Shown here: positions 1-10,849 of the stretch, one piece after another | How the letters are laid out: each line of letters starts with the position of its first letter | Numbering within the stretch: the stretch's first letter is position 1 | Assembly: GCA_021234155.1 (NCBI GenBank) | Contig: JAJEKV010000011.1 | Coordinates: forward strand, 14,297,255 to 14,361,254 | Source of the DNA: Isoetes taiwanensis | Lineage: Eukaryota; Streptophyta; Lycopodiopsida; Isoetales; Isoetaceae | Reading direction: 5' to 3' | DNA: 64,000 bases | Notes under the pieces: generated by a model | Seen by the model: only the letters and a program-made list of their open reading frames with translations | The model's database searches: none | Told to the model about the DNA's origin: nothing | Made by a program: the position numbers and the translations under genes

Positions 1-100
1 AAAGGTATCCTACGAACATTGCATTTGACGGAAGCTGGTGCTAAAACCGCCTCTAAGTATACAAATCTGCATCAAGCTCACCTGTGTGATAAGGATGATA

Positions 101-245
101 CCTTGTTTGAAGAAGCGGAACCATTGGACCCTGTTTGAAGACGCAGATAAAAACTTAAAAACTAGCAGAAACATCCGACTATGTTTGAAGAAGCTCAATC
201 CAGAAACCTATTCTTACCATCCGACTCTGTTTGAAAAAGCCCTCT
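101..245. repeat. Imperfect short tandem repeat (TGTTTGAAGAAGC core)
   Basis: The core TGTTTGAAGAAGC or a close variant begins near 103, 132, 182 and 228. The last units are preceded by a shared ACCATCCGACT-like stretch, giving a unit of roughly 45-50 bases. It is open in several frames, but nothing resembles a known protein, so I treat it as a decayed tandem repeat and not a gene. Confidence 0.5.
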
Positions 246-465
246 AACATTAAAGCATGTTCTTCACATCCTCTGTTATTCCCGAGGCAGAAGCCAACAA
301 AAGCTCCATCGCAGAGACAGGACGAGGCAGAGCAGGGCCTCCGGGACTCTGAGAAGAGAAGCCGGGGGGATGGAGCCATCTTCTGCTGCTTTTTTGCTTT
401 GAGAAGAGAAGCGGAGCGGGAACGGAGGAACAGCGCGAGAGAAGGAATGGGGCTGCATGACCGAC

Positions 466-589
466 CATTTACAGGCAGCAGCCAGTTTTTAGCATCATCA
501 GCATATGCTAGGCATATGCCGGCATATACCTGGATATGCCCACATACCCACATAAACGAGGGTTTGCCCCCCTAGGGGCAACCCAAAAA
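466..589 (+). repeat. Dispersed hairpin repeat, copy 1
   Basis: About 120 bases that recur in direct orientation at 4,341-4,465. Both copies begin with CATTTACAG, contain a run of CATATGC/CATATACCTRGATATGCC motifs, and end in an identical GC-rich hairpin (here 560-584: GGGTTTGCCCC, spacer, GGGGCAACCC) followed by a short A-run. A conserved terminal hairpin suggests the end of a mobile element family. No target duplication or partner end could be found, so the class is unknown. Confidence 0.6.
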
Positions 590-646
590 CAAGAAAATAA
601 TCAAATGAACACTAAAACACATAAAACAAAAAATGTAAAAACAAAT

Positions 647-893
647 GTGCATTCTGGAATACACTTTTGCTTTTCGAAAAAACAAATGTGTATTCCAGAA
701 TACACTTTGGATTTTCGAAAAAAGCAAAAGTGTATTCCAAAATACACCTTTGCTTTCCTGATAAAGCAAACATGTATTCCAGAACAACGTGTTGCCTTAC
801 ACTTTGGATTTTCAGAGAAAGCAAAAGTGTATTCCAGAATACACCTTTGCTTTCCTGATAAAACAAACATGTATTCCGGAACAACATGTTGCC
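647..893. repeat. Array of near-identical palindromes (GTGTATTCCAGAATACAC)
   Basis: Perfect or near-perfect 18-base palindromes lie at 647-664, 688-705, 730-747 and 827-844. Diverged relatives near 770-795 and 868-893 read ACATGTATTCC-GAACAACRTGTTGCC. The first three are 41-42 bases apart, and a higher-order unit of 97 bases repeats from 730 to 827. Linkers are A/T-rich (GCTTTTCGAAAAA, CTTTCCTGATAAA). The palindrome core TTCCAGAA fits the inverted nTTCnnGAAn pattern bound by heat-shock factors, which is only an inference. Open frames across it are by-products of the repetition. Confidence 0.75.
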
Positions 894-1322
894 TATGTGC
901 TAAGGTTTAGAGAACGCGTGGTATTTACTTGCAACTTGTTAAATCAGAACGGCGTGAGTATAGTTGAGAACTTTGCGAAGTCCTGAAGAATTTGGGCAAG
1001 AAGATTGTAAGGTACGTGACAATCGTCTAGTAATCTTTGTTGTTCTTCCATCCGATGCTTGTATATGCCTTTCTTGTAATGAAGACGATAGTGTCCTTGA
1101 GGAATCTTTGTCCTTGGTCATGGTGTTATACAAGGGATCAGCCATATGTGAGAGTGTTGGATGAAAGTTCGCGCAAAAATGTTCTATATGTACAGAAGTG
1201 TTGATACAAACGATGTGAGCAAAGTAGAAGGCAACAAGCGACGTTTAACATAGTATCTGGCAGATTCTATTAGAAAGATCGGTAAGTTTTTCCATGATCA
1301 GGCCAAGACATTCTTTGGATCA

Positions 1323-1619
1323 GTGAATAATAGTCTTAAAGTTGATAGTGTAAGATTCATGGGCAACATAAAAAGAGGGTCAATACCGCCTGAAGATGCA
1401 CTAGATTGGGAATATGGTGGCCATGTCCTCAATCTCTCTGAAGATATACACAACTTGATGATAGCAAAGTGCAATTTCGAGGGCATTAAAGAATGGTTAG
1501 CATACTTGGGAGGTGTGATGGAATGCATTCTTTCTGCAAATTTTGAATTGACCTTTAAAAGTACAGCTGACTGTCAAGCTTATAACATGTTCCAACAAAG
1601 CTATTTACAGAGTACATAA
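1323..1619 (+). CDS. Hypothetical open frame, 98 codons
   Basis: The frame is open from about 1,323 to a TAA at 1,617, with a reasonably protein-like composition (acidic, tryptophans, a stretch around DALDWEYGGHVLNLS). I do not recognise the family. No good ATG context or clear splice partners are visible, and the neighbours are repeats and a pseudogene, so it may be an exon remnant of a captured or dead gene. The first codon in the frame is not ATG. Confidence 0.2.
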   Translation: MNNSLKVDSVRFMGNIKRGSIPPEDALDWEYGGHVLNLSEDIHNLMIAKCNFEGIKEWLAYLGGVMECILSANFELTFKSTADCQAYNMFQQSYLQST

Positions 1620-2825
1620 AACACTCTAAAATTTATTTTAATGCATTTCAAAGCATAGGAGCAAATATTATATCACATAAGAGTGGCACAAAGACAATTA
1701 CACTATCACAAAATAAAAAACATAACAGGATAAGCTACCACTTGCTACATTGAATATCACTGGATGAGATGAGTCATAGTAGCCTAAAATCTCATGTGAT
1801 GAATGTGTTTGGCTTTGACCAAACATTGTCTACTGCACCCATGACGGCGACATGGAAAATGCAAGTAGGATCTTGGGAGCAAATTGTACTCTCTGTTTTC
1901 TAGTTGGAGGTATTATATGTTGGAGGTTTTTGTCATGCCAACATTTTTGTAGCACTAAGCAAAGACAGAAATATCAATCCTACTTCATGGTGGATTCGTG
2001 AACTTAACAATTGCCATCCTCATAATTCCATTTGACAAGGTCTATTCTTTTAAGATAAACCTAGAGTCTAGTTTTTGTTCCGTCATAAAATGTGCACCAT
2101 CAGACCAATGCATTTGGAAACTAAGTAAGATGGTACTTTTACAGCCATGTTCAAGACATACTATCGACAAAGGCTTCTGCTATTGCAGCTTTCGCTTGAA
2201 TAGTAGAAAACAGGAATGTCATGACTGGCACGAGAAGAGATCTGCGACTACAATCAGGTTCTGCAAAAAATGGATATGCTTAGTAAAATGTCCAAGGACA
2301 TGACATTCAAAGCACCTTTCCCCTGTCTAGCATTGCCCGTAGAAGGAAATGTGCATCCAGACAGTACAAAGCAAATAGATTAGAGAACTTCCAATTATTT
2401 ACCCTCCTTTCATGTAATTAAGGTTTAATCCCCATTAGATTAAATTGCAATATTACAGACACGAGATGCAGACCAACTACCATGAACTTCACAGATATCA
2501 TTTGCTGATTAATAGCACGCACAAACTCGATGCTCCTTATTTCTCAAAGGCAAACTCCTAATCTGTAAAGCGAACACTTGGTGTTCATATATTGGATAAC
2601 ATCATTAACAGAACTTAAAGCTGCAACTCGCAATTACAACAAATTCAATCTATTTTTAATTCAGGGTAGCTCACTTACCTTGCCAGAAAGGAAAAGCAAG
2701 GGTGATTGATGAAGCGGCAGCTGCAACACGAAAGCTGGCCCTGCACCACCGACAAGCTTAAAACCTGTATGACAAGGGAACATGGGGAATTGAACTCTCC
2801 CATCGAAGCAAAGCGGTTCCTCATT
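1620..2825. other. Non-coding stretch
   Basis: AT-rich sequence without a convincing gene. An open frame of about 100 codons at 1,998-2,303 has no recognisable features. No inverted or tandem repeat stood out. Confidence 0.4.
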
Positions 2826-3099
2826 TGAACATGCCACAACTTACAATCAAAATAAGACAACGCAAAAATCCGGTTGAGTCACCTGTGAGCAAGCACCAGA
2901 TTCATCACAAAAACAACATCTGCATATTCTTGCATCCAAAAATACAGGATGAATTACCGCTCCACCTCTCTAAACATCTCCTCAAGCATTTGAATCATGA
3001 AGCAACAGACATATTCAACAACTCCACGCCTGTGTAAAACATTCATAGAGAGAATCGCACCCTGTACAAGATATCCATCAGAAGAAATTTATAAGTTAT

Positions 3100-3735
3100 T
3101 GCCAATGCAACTTTTTGTGCCATATCCTCAGCTTCCCTTTGCTTTTGCACGCTCCTCCATAAGTTCATTCTCTAAGAAGAAAAGACAAGAAAAAATATAA
3201 AAAAAGAAAAAAAAGGAGATTTTACCATCCATATTTTGCAACAAATAATGGCAATCATTACCTGAAGCTGTCCAACAGTACTCTGTAATTTTCCAACCTC
3301 TTCCTTCCTCTGTTGCAGTTCCTTTTCCAAGTTAGATTCCCTAATCTGTATCTCCCTCAATACTGTTTGTCTTAGCTTCTCTTCATTGGCAGAAATTGCT
3401 AAAGAATCCTCACAAAGTTCAACTAATTCTTAAAAGAACTCCTTTGGTGCACTTAGTGCAGTATCAAATATTGACAAGTCATTCCATTCTAGATTGGCAT
3501 TTTGCAAACCAGCATCATCAACAAAAACAGACCCTTCTCTGCTAACAGAGCACCAAATCAAAGATCAATAAAAAGGGGCAAGGTATAAACAAGAACGAAA
3601 GTACATGAATAACCCACCTGGGAGTACTCTCGCCATTCCAACGACCCCTCATTCTCAATGCAAACAATGAATTTATACAACGCATGGTCACAGAAATCTA
3701 ACCTTAATCTGCTTCATGAAACATTAGCAATAATA
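3100..3735 (-). pseudogene. Coiled-coil protein gene remnant with introns kept
   Basis: Reading the minus strand, an exon-like block at about 3,735-3,628 ends in a CAG|GTGGGT donor. A second block begins after a GCAG near 3,537 and runs to a donor CAG|GTAATG near 3,262. A third begins after TTCTTCTTAG near 3,172. The second block encodes a heptad-rich, charged helix (ELQQRKEEVGKLQSTVGQLQ) typical of a coiled coil. It carries an in-frame TAA near 3,431, and the third block needs a one-base shift to continue its helix. Retained introns rule out simple retroposition. The parent family was not identified. Interpretation: a decayed copy or captured fragment of a coiled-coil gene. Confidence 0.5.
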
Positions 3736-4340
3736 TGTGGCCGCTAGAAATCATACTTACAATGGGCAGGTTTGCAGTTGCAAATGTATTGGATAGAATG
3801 GTATTGCTGGTGCTGATTAGTCAGATTGGGGATGGAGCTTTATCCTCGAAGACCCTCTATCTTACCTGCTCTTAATTATGTCGTTGCTATTATGGGCAAG
3901 GAAGGCTGAAGGTGAAAAACTGTCCCAGCGCTTAAATCTCTGGCCCAATCCATCTCTCTCATTCCTATGTCTACCGTTTCCCAGCTCTGGTAGTGCTCCC
4001 ACATCCGAGGCCGAACTAAACTGGCATAAACCCTAAGCCGGTATAAAGAAAGGTCGATGTGGTTCTTTTCTTGGCAGTTCGACAACCCTACTGCACAAAC
4101 GAACTTTGAAGACCATGTAGCCAGCGCCATGGCTTAACCTGTAGCCAGCACCAATGCCAAAGCCATCGCCAACGTGAAACGGTAGCTCGAGCAAAGAATC
4201 AAGCAAGACTACGAAATAAATAAGCCCTGATTTGTATCACCCTATCTCTCGATCTGCATTCGGATACTTGCCATCTGCCCAAGAGACCTCTCCGGTTACC
4301 CGGTTGCGAGAGCGGCTGCCCACCAACAGAAGTGACCTAG

Positions 4341-4465
4341 CATTTACAGCCAATCATAAGTTTTTAGCAGTCACCAGCATATCCTAGGGATATTCTAGCA
4401 TATACCTAGGATATGCCAAAAGCCCACATAAACAAGGGTTTGCCCCCCTAGGGGCAACCCAAAAA
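4341..4465 (+). repeat. Dispersed hairpin repeat, copy 2
   Basis: Second copy of the repeat at 466-589, same orientation. It has the CATTTACAG start, CATATACCTAGGATATGCC-type motifs, a CCCACATAAAC box, and the same 25-base hairpin at 4,436-4,460 followed by AAAAA. The flanks differ from copy 1 immediately after the A-run, which marks a real boundary on that side. Confidence 0.6.
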
Positions 4466-5700
4466 TTGGTAATTCCCAGTACAAATTTGTACCGAAACTC
4501 AAATAAATATGAAGGATAAAAATAAAATAAAAATAAAGGAACATTTTCTATAAAATGACCATACACCTTTGGCATGCATTTATGCACGCCATTACCCCAC
4601 AAAATTTAAAACTTCATTGTAAAGGTATGCAAGGAGTTATTGGATAGTTGTTGTTGAGCAACTATTGCTCGCTTTTTAGTACATGTCTCAACACATCATA
4701 AGGGCACGAAAAGTTGATATGGATCCACTTGAATGAATATAGCGTGTTGCAGTCAAAGGGCTCTTTTCAAACCTTATCAAACAGCTTGCACGAATGAATG
4801 CGCACATAATAGGACATAATGGATAGGTAAACAGGGTAATAGGGATGGCCACAAGCAAAAGAAGACAACACGAGGCAACAAAAGTGTGGACAAATCAGAT
4901 GAACAGAGCCAAAAGAGGAGAGAAGATGCCATACAACTATATGAAGAGGAGATAAAGGGTTTGGCGATAAAGAGACGCCATAGATCATGGTAATTGGTAA
5001 GCTGATTCCAAGGGCCCCATATCGATGAAAAGACCACAGTTACCACGATATCTGGAAGCAAGTTGTAAAGTGGAGGAACAATTTAAAGGCATCATCCTCG
5101 ATTGTAGCCGCGTCATGCTGATGGAGGAGTGAAACCCACCAAAGGAAGCATAGATAGAATGAGACGAGCAGGCTAAGCAAGAGATGTTGATTTTAGGAGT
5201 GCAAAGCAATATATGATAATGCAATTAATCAAGATATGATTCTAGTCTGGGATATGGAGCGCCAAATGTTGATTCTTTCATATTGGATTTTTTTTTGGGG
5301 TTGTGTATGTGCTGCCAGAAGTCGAATTTGGCATTCTTTATTTACATTTTTTTGCTTATTTCTAGGGGGTTCGATTCCTTGATATTTCTAGGGCATAAGT
5401 TGTAACATGGCCATATGTGGGTAAGGTTTTGGCGTTTTATGAGTCCAAATAATATTGGGGTGCACGTGTAGTTGCACCACGTGATCTTCCAATGAAAAAC
5501 CTCCACGTCATCAAACTATTTGCACACGCTTCCATTAAAATAACATGTTCAGAGGTAAGAAAACGACAAAATGGTAAAAAAGTAAAACAATCTCAGGACT
5601 ATTAATTACTCCACGAGTGCACGAGGCCACAATCAAAATAAACAAATTAAAAAACGGAATAAAATAAAATGCAAAATGAAATAAAATAATTTCGCTAGAC
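4466..5700. other. Non-coding stretch
   Basis: AT-rich intergenic sequence. Minus-strand open frames around 4,767-5,224 are hydrophobic translations of A-rich DNA and show no domain. Confidence 0.4.
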
Positions 5701-6736
5701 ACGAGATCTGCACAAGGAAAGGGTAAAAAAAAGGGAGGCGTAAAGGGAGGATATTGCGGCCAATTAAAAAGGGGTAAAGAAACGGGGGAACCGGGGGGTA
5801 AAGCGGGGGACCGGAGGGCAAAGAAAGGGGGGCGACGGACCGGGTAAAAGGGGGCCCAAATCCCGCAAAAGAAATCCCGGAAAAGGCCGGAGAAATCCCG
5901 GAAAGTGGATGAAATCCCGCATCCCGGTGCGTAGGTCAGAGGGATAACAGTCTGGAGCAAGATTCCGGCCCTCCTGCCAGGAAGCGCGTTTCCACCGCCG
6001 TATACCCCACATATACGGTATATACGTCATCGCCTACGCATACCGTATGTACCCGCCCCCCTCCGCCCGTATCTATACCCCCATACCATTTCCTCATTAT
6101 CCGTATATATTCCCCCTCTACGTATGTACACGCTTCGCTGTGAAGATGATCCCCCCCTTGTGCTTAGCTTCGAGTCCGGCGGCTATGGAGATCTGACCAA
6201 GGCGGCCATGGCCGATTCTTCATGAGTAGTACTTTCGGCTCTTGCCCTTTGCTTCGCCTTTGGATCTCGGCTGTCGGAAACCTGGAGACCTCGCGTTTTT
6301 TCTTAGTTAGTGTTTGGCTTTGTGTATCTTCAGAACGAGAATAGTGCTTCTGCAGTTTGAGCTGGTTTGCGATTTGGATCTGTGTTGTGGGAGCCCCATT
6401 TTTGCCGAGGCGCTTTGGACTCTTGGTAACGCCGCATGCTGTAGGTTCTAATCTGTTGTTGGGTCACTGAATCGACAGGCGTTTGTGGGGCTTTCTTCGC
6501 CCTTTGGCATGGCGGGTTCGCTTCACCACATTTCATACTTTCTATGATTTATTGAGAAGTCTTGAGGCATTTCGGCCGCCGCTGTGGGTTGTAAATAAGA
6601 AAGGGCGGTCAATTCGTTTCTGGGCTCTGGAAAGCATATATTATAGCTACTTTGCTAGATGGTTGTATCTTTTGTATAGTAATTGTACAGAGATAATTTT
6701 GAAATAAGAAGGCAGTGCCCTGTTACTAAGGAAGTG
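5700..6736 (+). promoter_or_regulatory. G-rich upstream region and 5' leader of the Tubby-like gene
   Basis: Composition changes sharply from AT-rich to G-rich at about 5,720. Four G-tracts at 5,784-5,788, 5,793-5,798, 5,805-5,809 and 5,816-5,818 satisfy a G-quadruplex pattern. They are followed by several GAAATCCCG repeats (about 5,870-5,925). From about 6,000 to 6,130 CGTATATAC-type motifs recur, ending in a pyrimidine-rich stretch. The segment 6,130-6,736 probably contains the transcription start and a long leader. A 74-codon open frame at 6,483-6,707 could be an upstream ORF. The exact start site and any leader intron cannot be fixed from sequence alone. Confidence 0.45.
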
Positions 6737-8713
6737 ATGTCTACAAAAAAATCTTCGCCTTTCAAGAGCATTCTTCGGGAATTTCAAGACCTAAGGGGAG
6801 GCATTGGGAGTCTGTCTAGGCGGAGTTTTGAAGTTAAACTTTCATATCATCAACGTTCAAGGTCGCATAGTGTTGTTTTGGATGAAAGCCAGTTCAATAA
6901 TGTGGTTGTGCAACAGAGTAACTGGGCTAATATGCCTCCAGAACTTCTTAGGGATGTAATCCAGCGGGTTGAGGCTAGTGAGAGCACATGGCCTGCTCGC
7001 AAACATGTAGTAGCATGTGCAGCAGTTTGCAGCACCTGGAGGGATATTACAAAAGAGCTTGTCAAGACTCCAGAGCTTTCTGGCAAGTTGACATTTCCTA
7101 TATCGTTAAAACAGGTATGGTGATAACCTACATTATAAATAGATGATGTTTTAGGAAGTATGTTTAGATGTTATATAGTTTGGCAAGTTGTGAACGTTCC
7201 ATGAAACATGGCCTTTTCAATAATTCTTTCATGGTTTTAATCCTCTTCATGGTTTTAATCCTGTTGAACTGGTTAAATTTCCAAAAATTTCATACCGTAT
7301 CTTTTGAATATGGATGTTTTTATCTTTTGAGACTTTGTCAAATGATAATGTATTTGGTATTTTTGGTTCACAGCCTGGTCCTCGAGATGCAACTGTTCAG
7401 TGCTTTATTAAGCGTGATAGAGCTACATCCACATACTATTTGTACCTGGGTCTCCCTCCAAGTGAGTATATGCTTATCTCATTGTAGTCATTGTGATGTG
7501 AAATGATGGAGGGGCAGACAGTGTATATATATTGGACAATCCTTAGATATTCTTCTTACAAGAAATTCTACAAATGTAGGACTCTACAACTTTGTTGTTG
7601 GTATAATTGCTGGCCTTTGCATGTCTTTATTGTTTTCGAGTGTATTGAAACAATGAGAATTACTATTCTACTGCACAACAAAGAAATACTAGAGGCTATT
7701 TGTTAAAGCAAAGGTGTACTTTTTATTTCCAAGTCTCCTTGTCCATTTTTGTATAGGGTAATGGTTGAACAAGAATTAACTATGAGTCTGTAATTAATTT
7801 GCTGTAACCTGCTTTGCAGATTTACTTGAGAATGGTAAACTGCTTCTAGCTGCTCGGAAATTTAGGCGTGCTACTAGCACTGATTACATCATCTCACTAG
7901 ATGCGGAGGATTTTTCACGTGGAAGCAATACATATGTAGGAAAATTACGGTAAGATTATATATTTTTAATCAATTTTTGCGTTTTTGGTGCGACATGGTG
8001 TTGGTGTTGGTGTTGGCATTCTAATGAATGACTTACTCTGCAGCTCCAATTTCCTTGGTACAAAATTTACAATTTATGATAGCCAACCTCCACACAGTGG
8101 TGCGGTGCCTTTGACAAACAGGGCAGGAAGAAGAATTGGTTCAAAGCAAGTCTCTCCAAGAGTACCAGCTGGGAGTTACAACATCGCCCATATAGCATAT
8201 GAACTCAACGTTCTTGGTACACGCGGTCCTCGGAGGATGCAGTGCACAATGCACTCTATACCTGCATCTGCTTTGGAAGTAGGCGGGTCAGCACCAACTC
8301 CTACTGAATTTTCTAGTTCTATGGATGATTCATTGCTCCCTGTACTTTTTTCGAAATCAAGATCTGCTGTTGCTGATTCCAGCAGAGCAGAGTCTGAATC
8401 CTTCAGGGAAATTCCAGTGAAGGATGGAGCTTTGATATTGAAAAACAAGGCTCCCAGATGGCATGAACAGCTTCAATGTTGGTGTTTGAATTTTCGTGGG
8501 CGCGTCACAGTTGCATCTGTTAAGAATTTTCAGCTGGTTGCAGCTACGGAGCCTGTCCAACCAATTTCACAAACTGATCATGATAAGGTCTTGCTGCAAT
8601 TTGGGAAGATTGGGAAGGATATGTTTACCATGGATTACCGTTATCCACTTTCTGCCTTCCAAGCCTTTGCAGTTTGTTTAAGTAGCTTCGACACAAAGCT
8701 AGCTTGCGAGTGA
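6737..8713 (+). CDS. Tubby-like F-box protein (TLP family)
   Basis: Four coding exons: 6,737-7,114, 7,374-7,461, 7,820-7,949 and 8,044-8,713, all with GT-AG introns and consistent phase, giving 421 residues, the usual plant TLP size. After a short basic N-terminus, an F-box spans about residues 62-108 ([18 protein letters not shown]...CSTWRDI). The tubby domain runs from about 120 to the end. It includes the basic [10 protein letters not shown] strand that in the family contributes to phosphoinositide binding, and the hallmark C-terminus [10 protein letters not shown]. In the family, the F-box joins an SCF ubiquitin ligase through a SKP1-like adaptor, and the tubby domain tethers the protein to plasma-membrane PIP2 until stress releases it. 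The ATG at 6,737 begins the typical [15 protein letters not shown]-like start. The upstream in-frame ATG at 6,683 adds residues unlike the family. No disabling change seen, so probably functional. Confidence 0.93.
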
Positions 8714-9785
8714 AAGTTTTCAGGTCCTGCAATAATAATTCGTGTTGGGCTTGCCGTGGTTGATGTCAATTGCACGCCATGGGGATTGATTTCCCTGTTC
8801 GTAACAGTGATGCTATTGCTCACCTGATTTTGTACCAATTACACTAATCTTAACAGTGCATTCAGTTTGAATGCAGTGTAGAAAAAAGTCTCGATTCACA
8901 TGTTATGTGCCACTAGGTCAGTTTGCAGGTTGCTAAAGGCATCCCAAATGTAAGTTTCTTACTGACTTCTACTTTAATATGGGCTAAAGGTTTGTATCTC
9001 CCACAATTTATGTGGAATGATGGTAATGTTCCTAGGTCACTACTAGATGATGTGGTTGTGTTTTTAATTGTTTTTCTCAGTGCTGTACGCTTCATACTCT
9101 ATGGATGGTAATTTTACACTGTTTAAGGGATTGGAGACGTTGCTGCAATGCAGACTATATTCCACCATAGTACTGCACACAGGCAAGCGGATGTGTGCTT
9201 GCACAGGCAAGCGGAGAAGCCTAATGATTGAGTGCTTTGCCCCAAGTCTGATACATGCAGAAGGGATGTGAGCTTTTGTTTCTATCAATGTTGATGATCT
9301 GTGTTCTGGCATAGTTTTTTGACCCTTTGCCTTTTGGACGTTGATTTTGGTTTGTCATTGGGCGGCTTTCTTATCTTTTCTTGACTTTTTATCTTTTATG
9401 GTCAGTATCATGTAAGAAGATAAAGAAAGTGTTTGCTGACTCTTGTACTCGTACTTCTGATAAAGGAAGAGTTAAATTGTCTTTTTGCAGTGGCACTATG
9501 GAACTTTGTATATTAGTTATCTCTATATATACACGGGTCAATGGCCGTATTGCTTCGGATTGGACAACCTTAATAGACTTTTAGACATCTTGAACAGTTT
9601 GATTCTTGCACCCTACAGTTTTTACTCAATAGCTTTGATGTTTTTTTATAGAAACAATCTCTCAAAGAATAAGCTGTTAAGTCTTTTAAAGAATAAGCTG
9701 TTAAGTCTTTTACGTAGAATTGAAGTATGAAAAATTAAGCTCATGGTCAACTATAAATATTCTTCTCTCGTAATTATGGCTATAG
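8714..9785. other. 3' flank of the Tubby-like gene
   Basis: Probable 3' UTR and intergenic DNA without a gene. A perfect direct repeat of about 28 bases (AAAGAATAAGCTGTTAAGTC core) occurs twice in tandem at about 9,663-9,715. Confidence 0.45.
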
Positions 9786-9985
9786 ATACAAGAAATTTAT
9801 TGCGGCGGCCTTGGCCGCAGCGAACATTTCTTTTGTCCAACCCACTGCAAAAGAAGTTTTGTGCCAAGTTAGATGAATCTTAGTTCTGGACATGCTTGAG
9901 ATGCGAGAGAACATGCAGGAGTTGAACCTGCAATATTGCCGTCTGTTTTGTGCCCGTAAGGTAGATAGGTGCTATAACCAACTAC
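9786..9985 (-). repeat. GC-palindrome repeat family, copy 1, with tRNA-like segment
   Basis: Begins ATACAAGAAA and carries a GC-rich palindrome at 9,802-9,821 (GCGGCGGCC/GGCCGCAGC). The same arrangement is seen at 23,522-23,585 and, inverted, at 58,831-58,890. Further in, a minus-strand stretch GCAGGTTCAACTCCTGC (about 9,917-9,933) looks like a tRNA T-arm/B box. About 50 bases upstream on that strand is TAGTTGGTTATAGCACC, which resembles a D-arm/A box. Homology to the 23.5 kb copy continues through this part. It may be a tRNA-derived short element ending in a hairpin, or a terminal part of a rolling-circle element. Confidence 0.55.
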
Positions 9986-10022
9986 CATGGGATTCTCATT
10001 ATTGTCTGTGCCCTTTCTTTTG

Positions 10023-10370
10023 GCATCCGATGACAGCCAGTGGGTTTTGGGCCTGGATGGGGATTTTCCATTACCGACGGCTTGACCACTAGGTTGTAAC
10101 CGTGATGTATGTTCTTTTCATTTATTTCATTTTATTTTTGCATCCAATGACAGTCAGCGGGTTTTGGGCTTTGGATAGATATCACCCACTACCAGTAGCT
10201 TGACCACAAGGCTGTTACCGCGATGTATCTTTTTTTCATTTATTTTCATTTTATCTTTTGCATCCAATGACAGTCAGTGGGTTTTGGGTTTTGGATAGGG
10301 GCCGCCCATTACCAACAGCTTGACCACTAGGCTGACATCACGATGTTATTTATTTCATTCTTTTGTTACA
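10023..10370. repeat. Three tandem copies of a 117-120 base unit
   Basis: Units start at about 10,023, 10,140 and 10,260, each with GCATCC-ATGACAG-CAG-GGGTTTTGGG, a variable middle, then GCTTGACCACTAGGCTG and a T-rich spacer. On the minus strand CAGCCTAGTGG matches the pol III A-box consensus at 10 of 11 positions in the third unit. No B box is evident in the unit. It lies between the Helitron remnant and the GC-palindrome repeat. Confidence 0.8.
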
Positions 10371-10434
10371 TCTTTTTTTCAATTTATCAAAGAAAAAAAG
10401 AATGAGTGAGGGGAATCCCATAGTAATCAGATAG

Positions 10435-10535
10435 CACATCATCTATCATACATGCAGAGAATTTATCTATCATCTATCATCATCTATCATCTATCATACA
10501 GACAGGCACATCATCTATCATGATGGTGTGCCTTA
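10435..10535. repeat. ATCTATC microsatellite with small hairpin
   Basis: Runs of ATCTATCATC and related units from about 10,438 to 10,520, ending in an imperfect hairpin GGCACATCAT / ATGATGGTGTGCC at about 10,505-10,533. It lies on the 3' side of the minus-strand Helitron remnant. It could be part of its terminus, but no CTRR end was found. Confidence 0.55.
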
Positions 10536-10849
10536 TCTGAATAACTTCTGAATGCTGGCATAAGACACCTCATTGAGCAAAAGTGTAGCATGTACGAAGG
10601 ATATGAAAGATGGAGTGGACGTACCTTATTAACTTCTTCTGTGTTGTATAAACAAAGTGCGAGCCGTACGAAGGATATGAAAGACGGAGAGAACGTACCT
10701 TATTGATTTCTTCTGTATTGTATAAACAATTGAGTGACATGAATGAAGGAGGGCTAAGGAAAATGTACCGTATCATAAAAGAAGTTCTTTGTAGACGATA
10801 TTCTTGGTGGTCCTCGCTGTGTTCTTCGATGAGAGGAGAATGAGCACGT

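Noticed and set aside
231-575. 114-codon plus-strand frame
   Set aside because: Runs into the hairpin repeat, composition is low-complexity, no family resemblance.
647-893. CRISPR-like array
   Set aside because: The repeats are palindromes with similar, not unique, spacers; there are no cas genes; and the surroundings are plant-like.
5535-6030. Minus-strand proline/phenylalanine-rich frames
   Set aside because: Translation of the G-rich upstream island; low complexity, no gene features.
7985-8043. Start codon at 7,985 for the long Tubby-domain frame
   Set aside because: This is intron sequence just before the acceptor at 8,043; the true protein enters from the upstream exons in phase.
10023-10370. 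CRISPR-like array
   Set aside because: The whole 117-120 base unit repeats, including the spacer part, so it is an ordinary tandem repeat.
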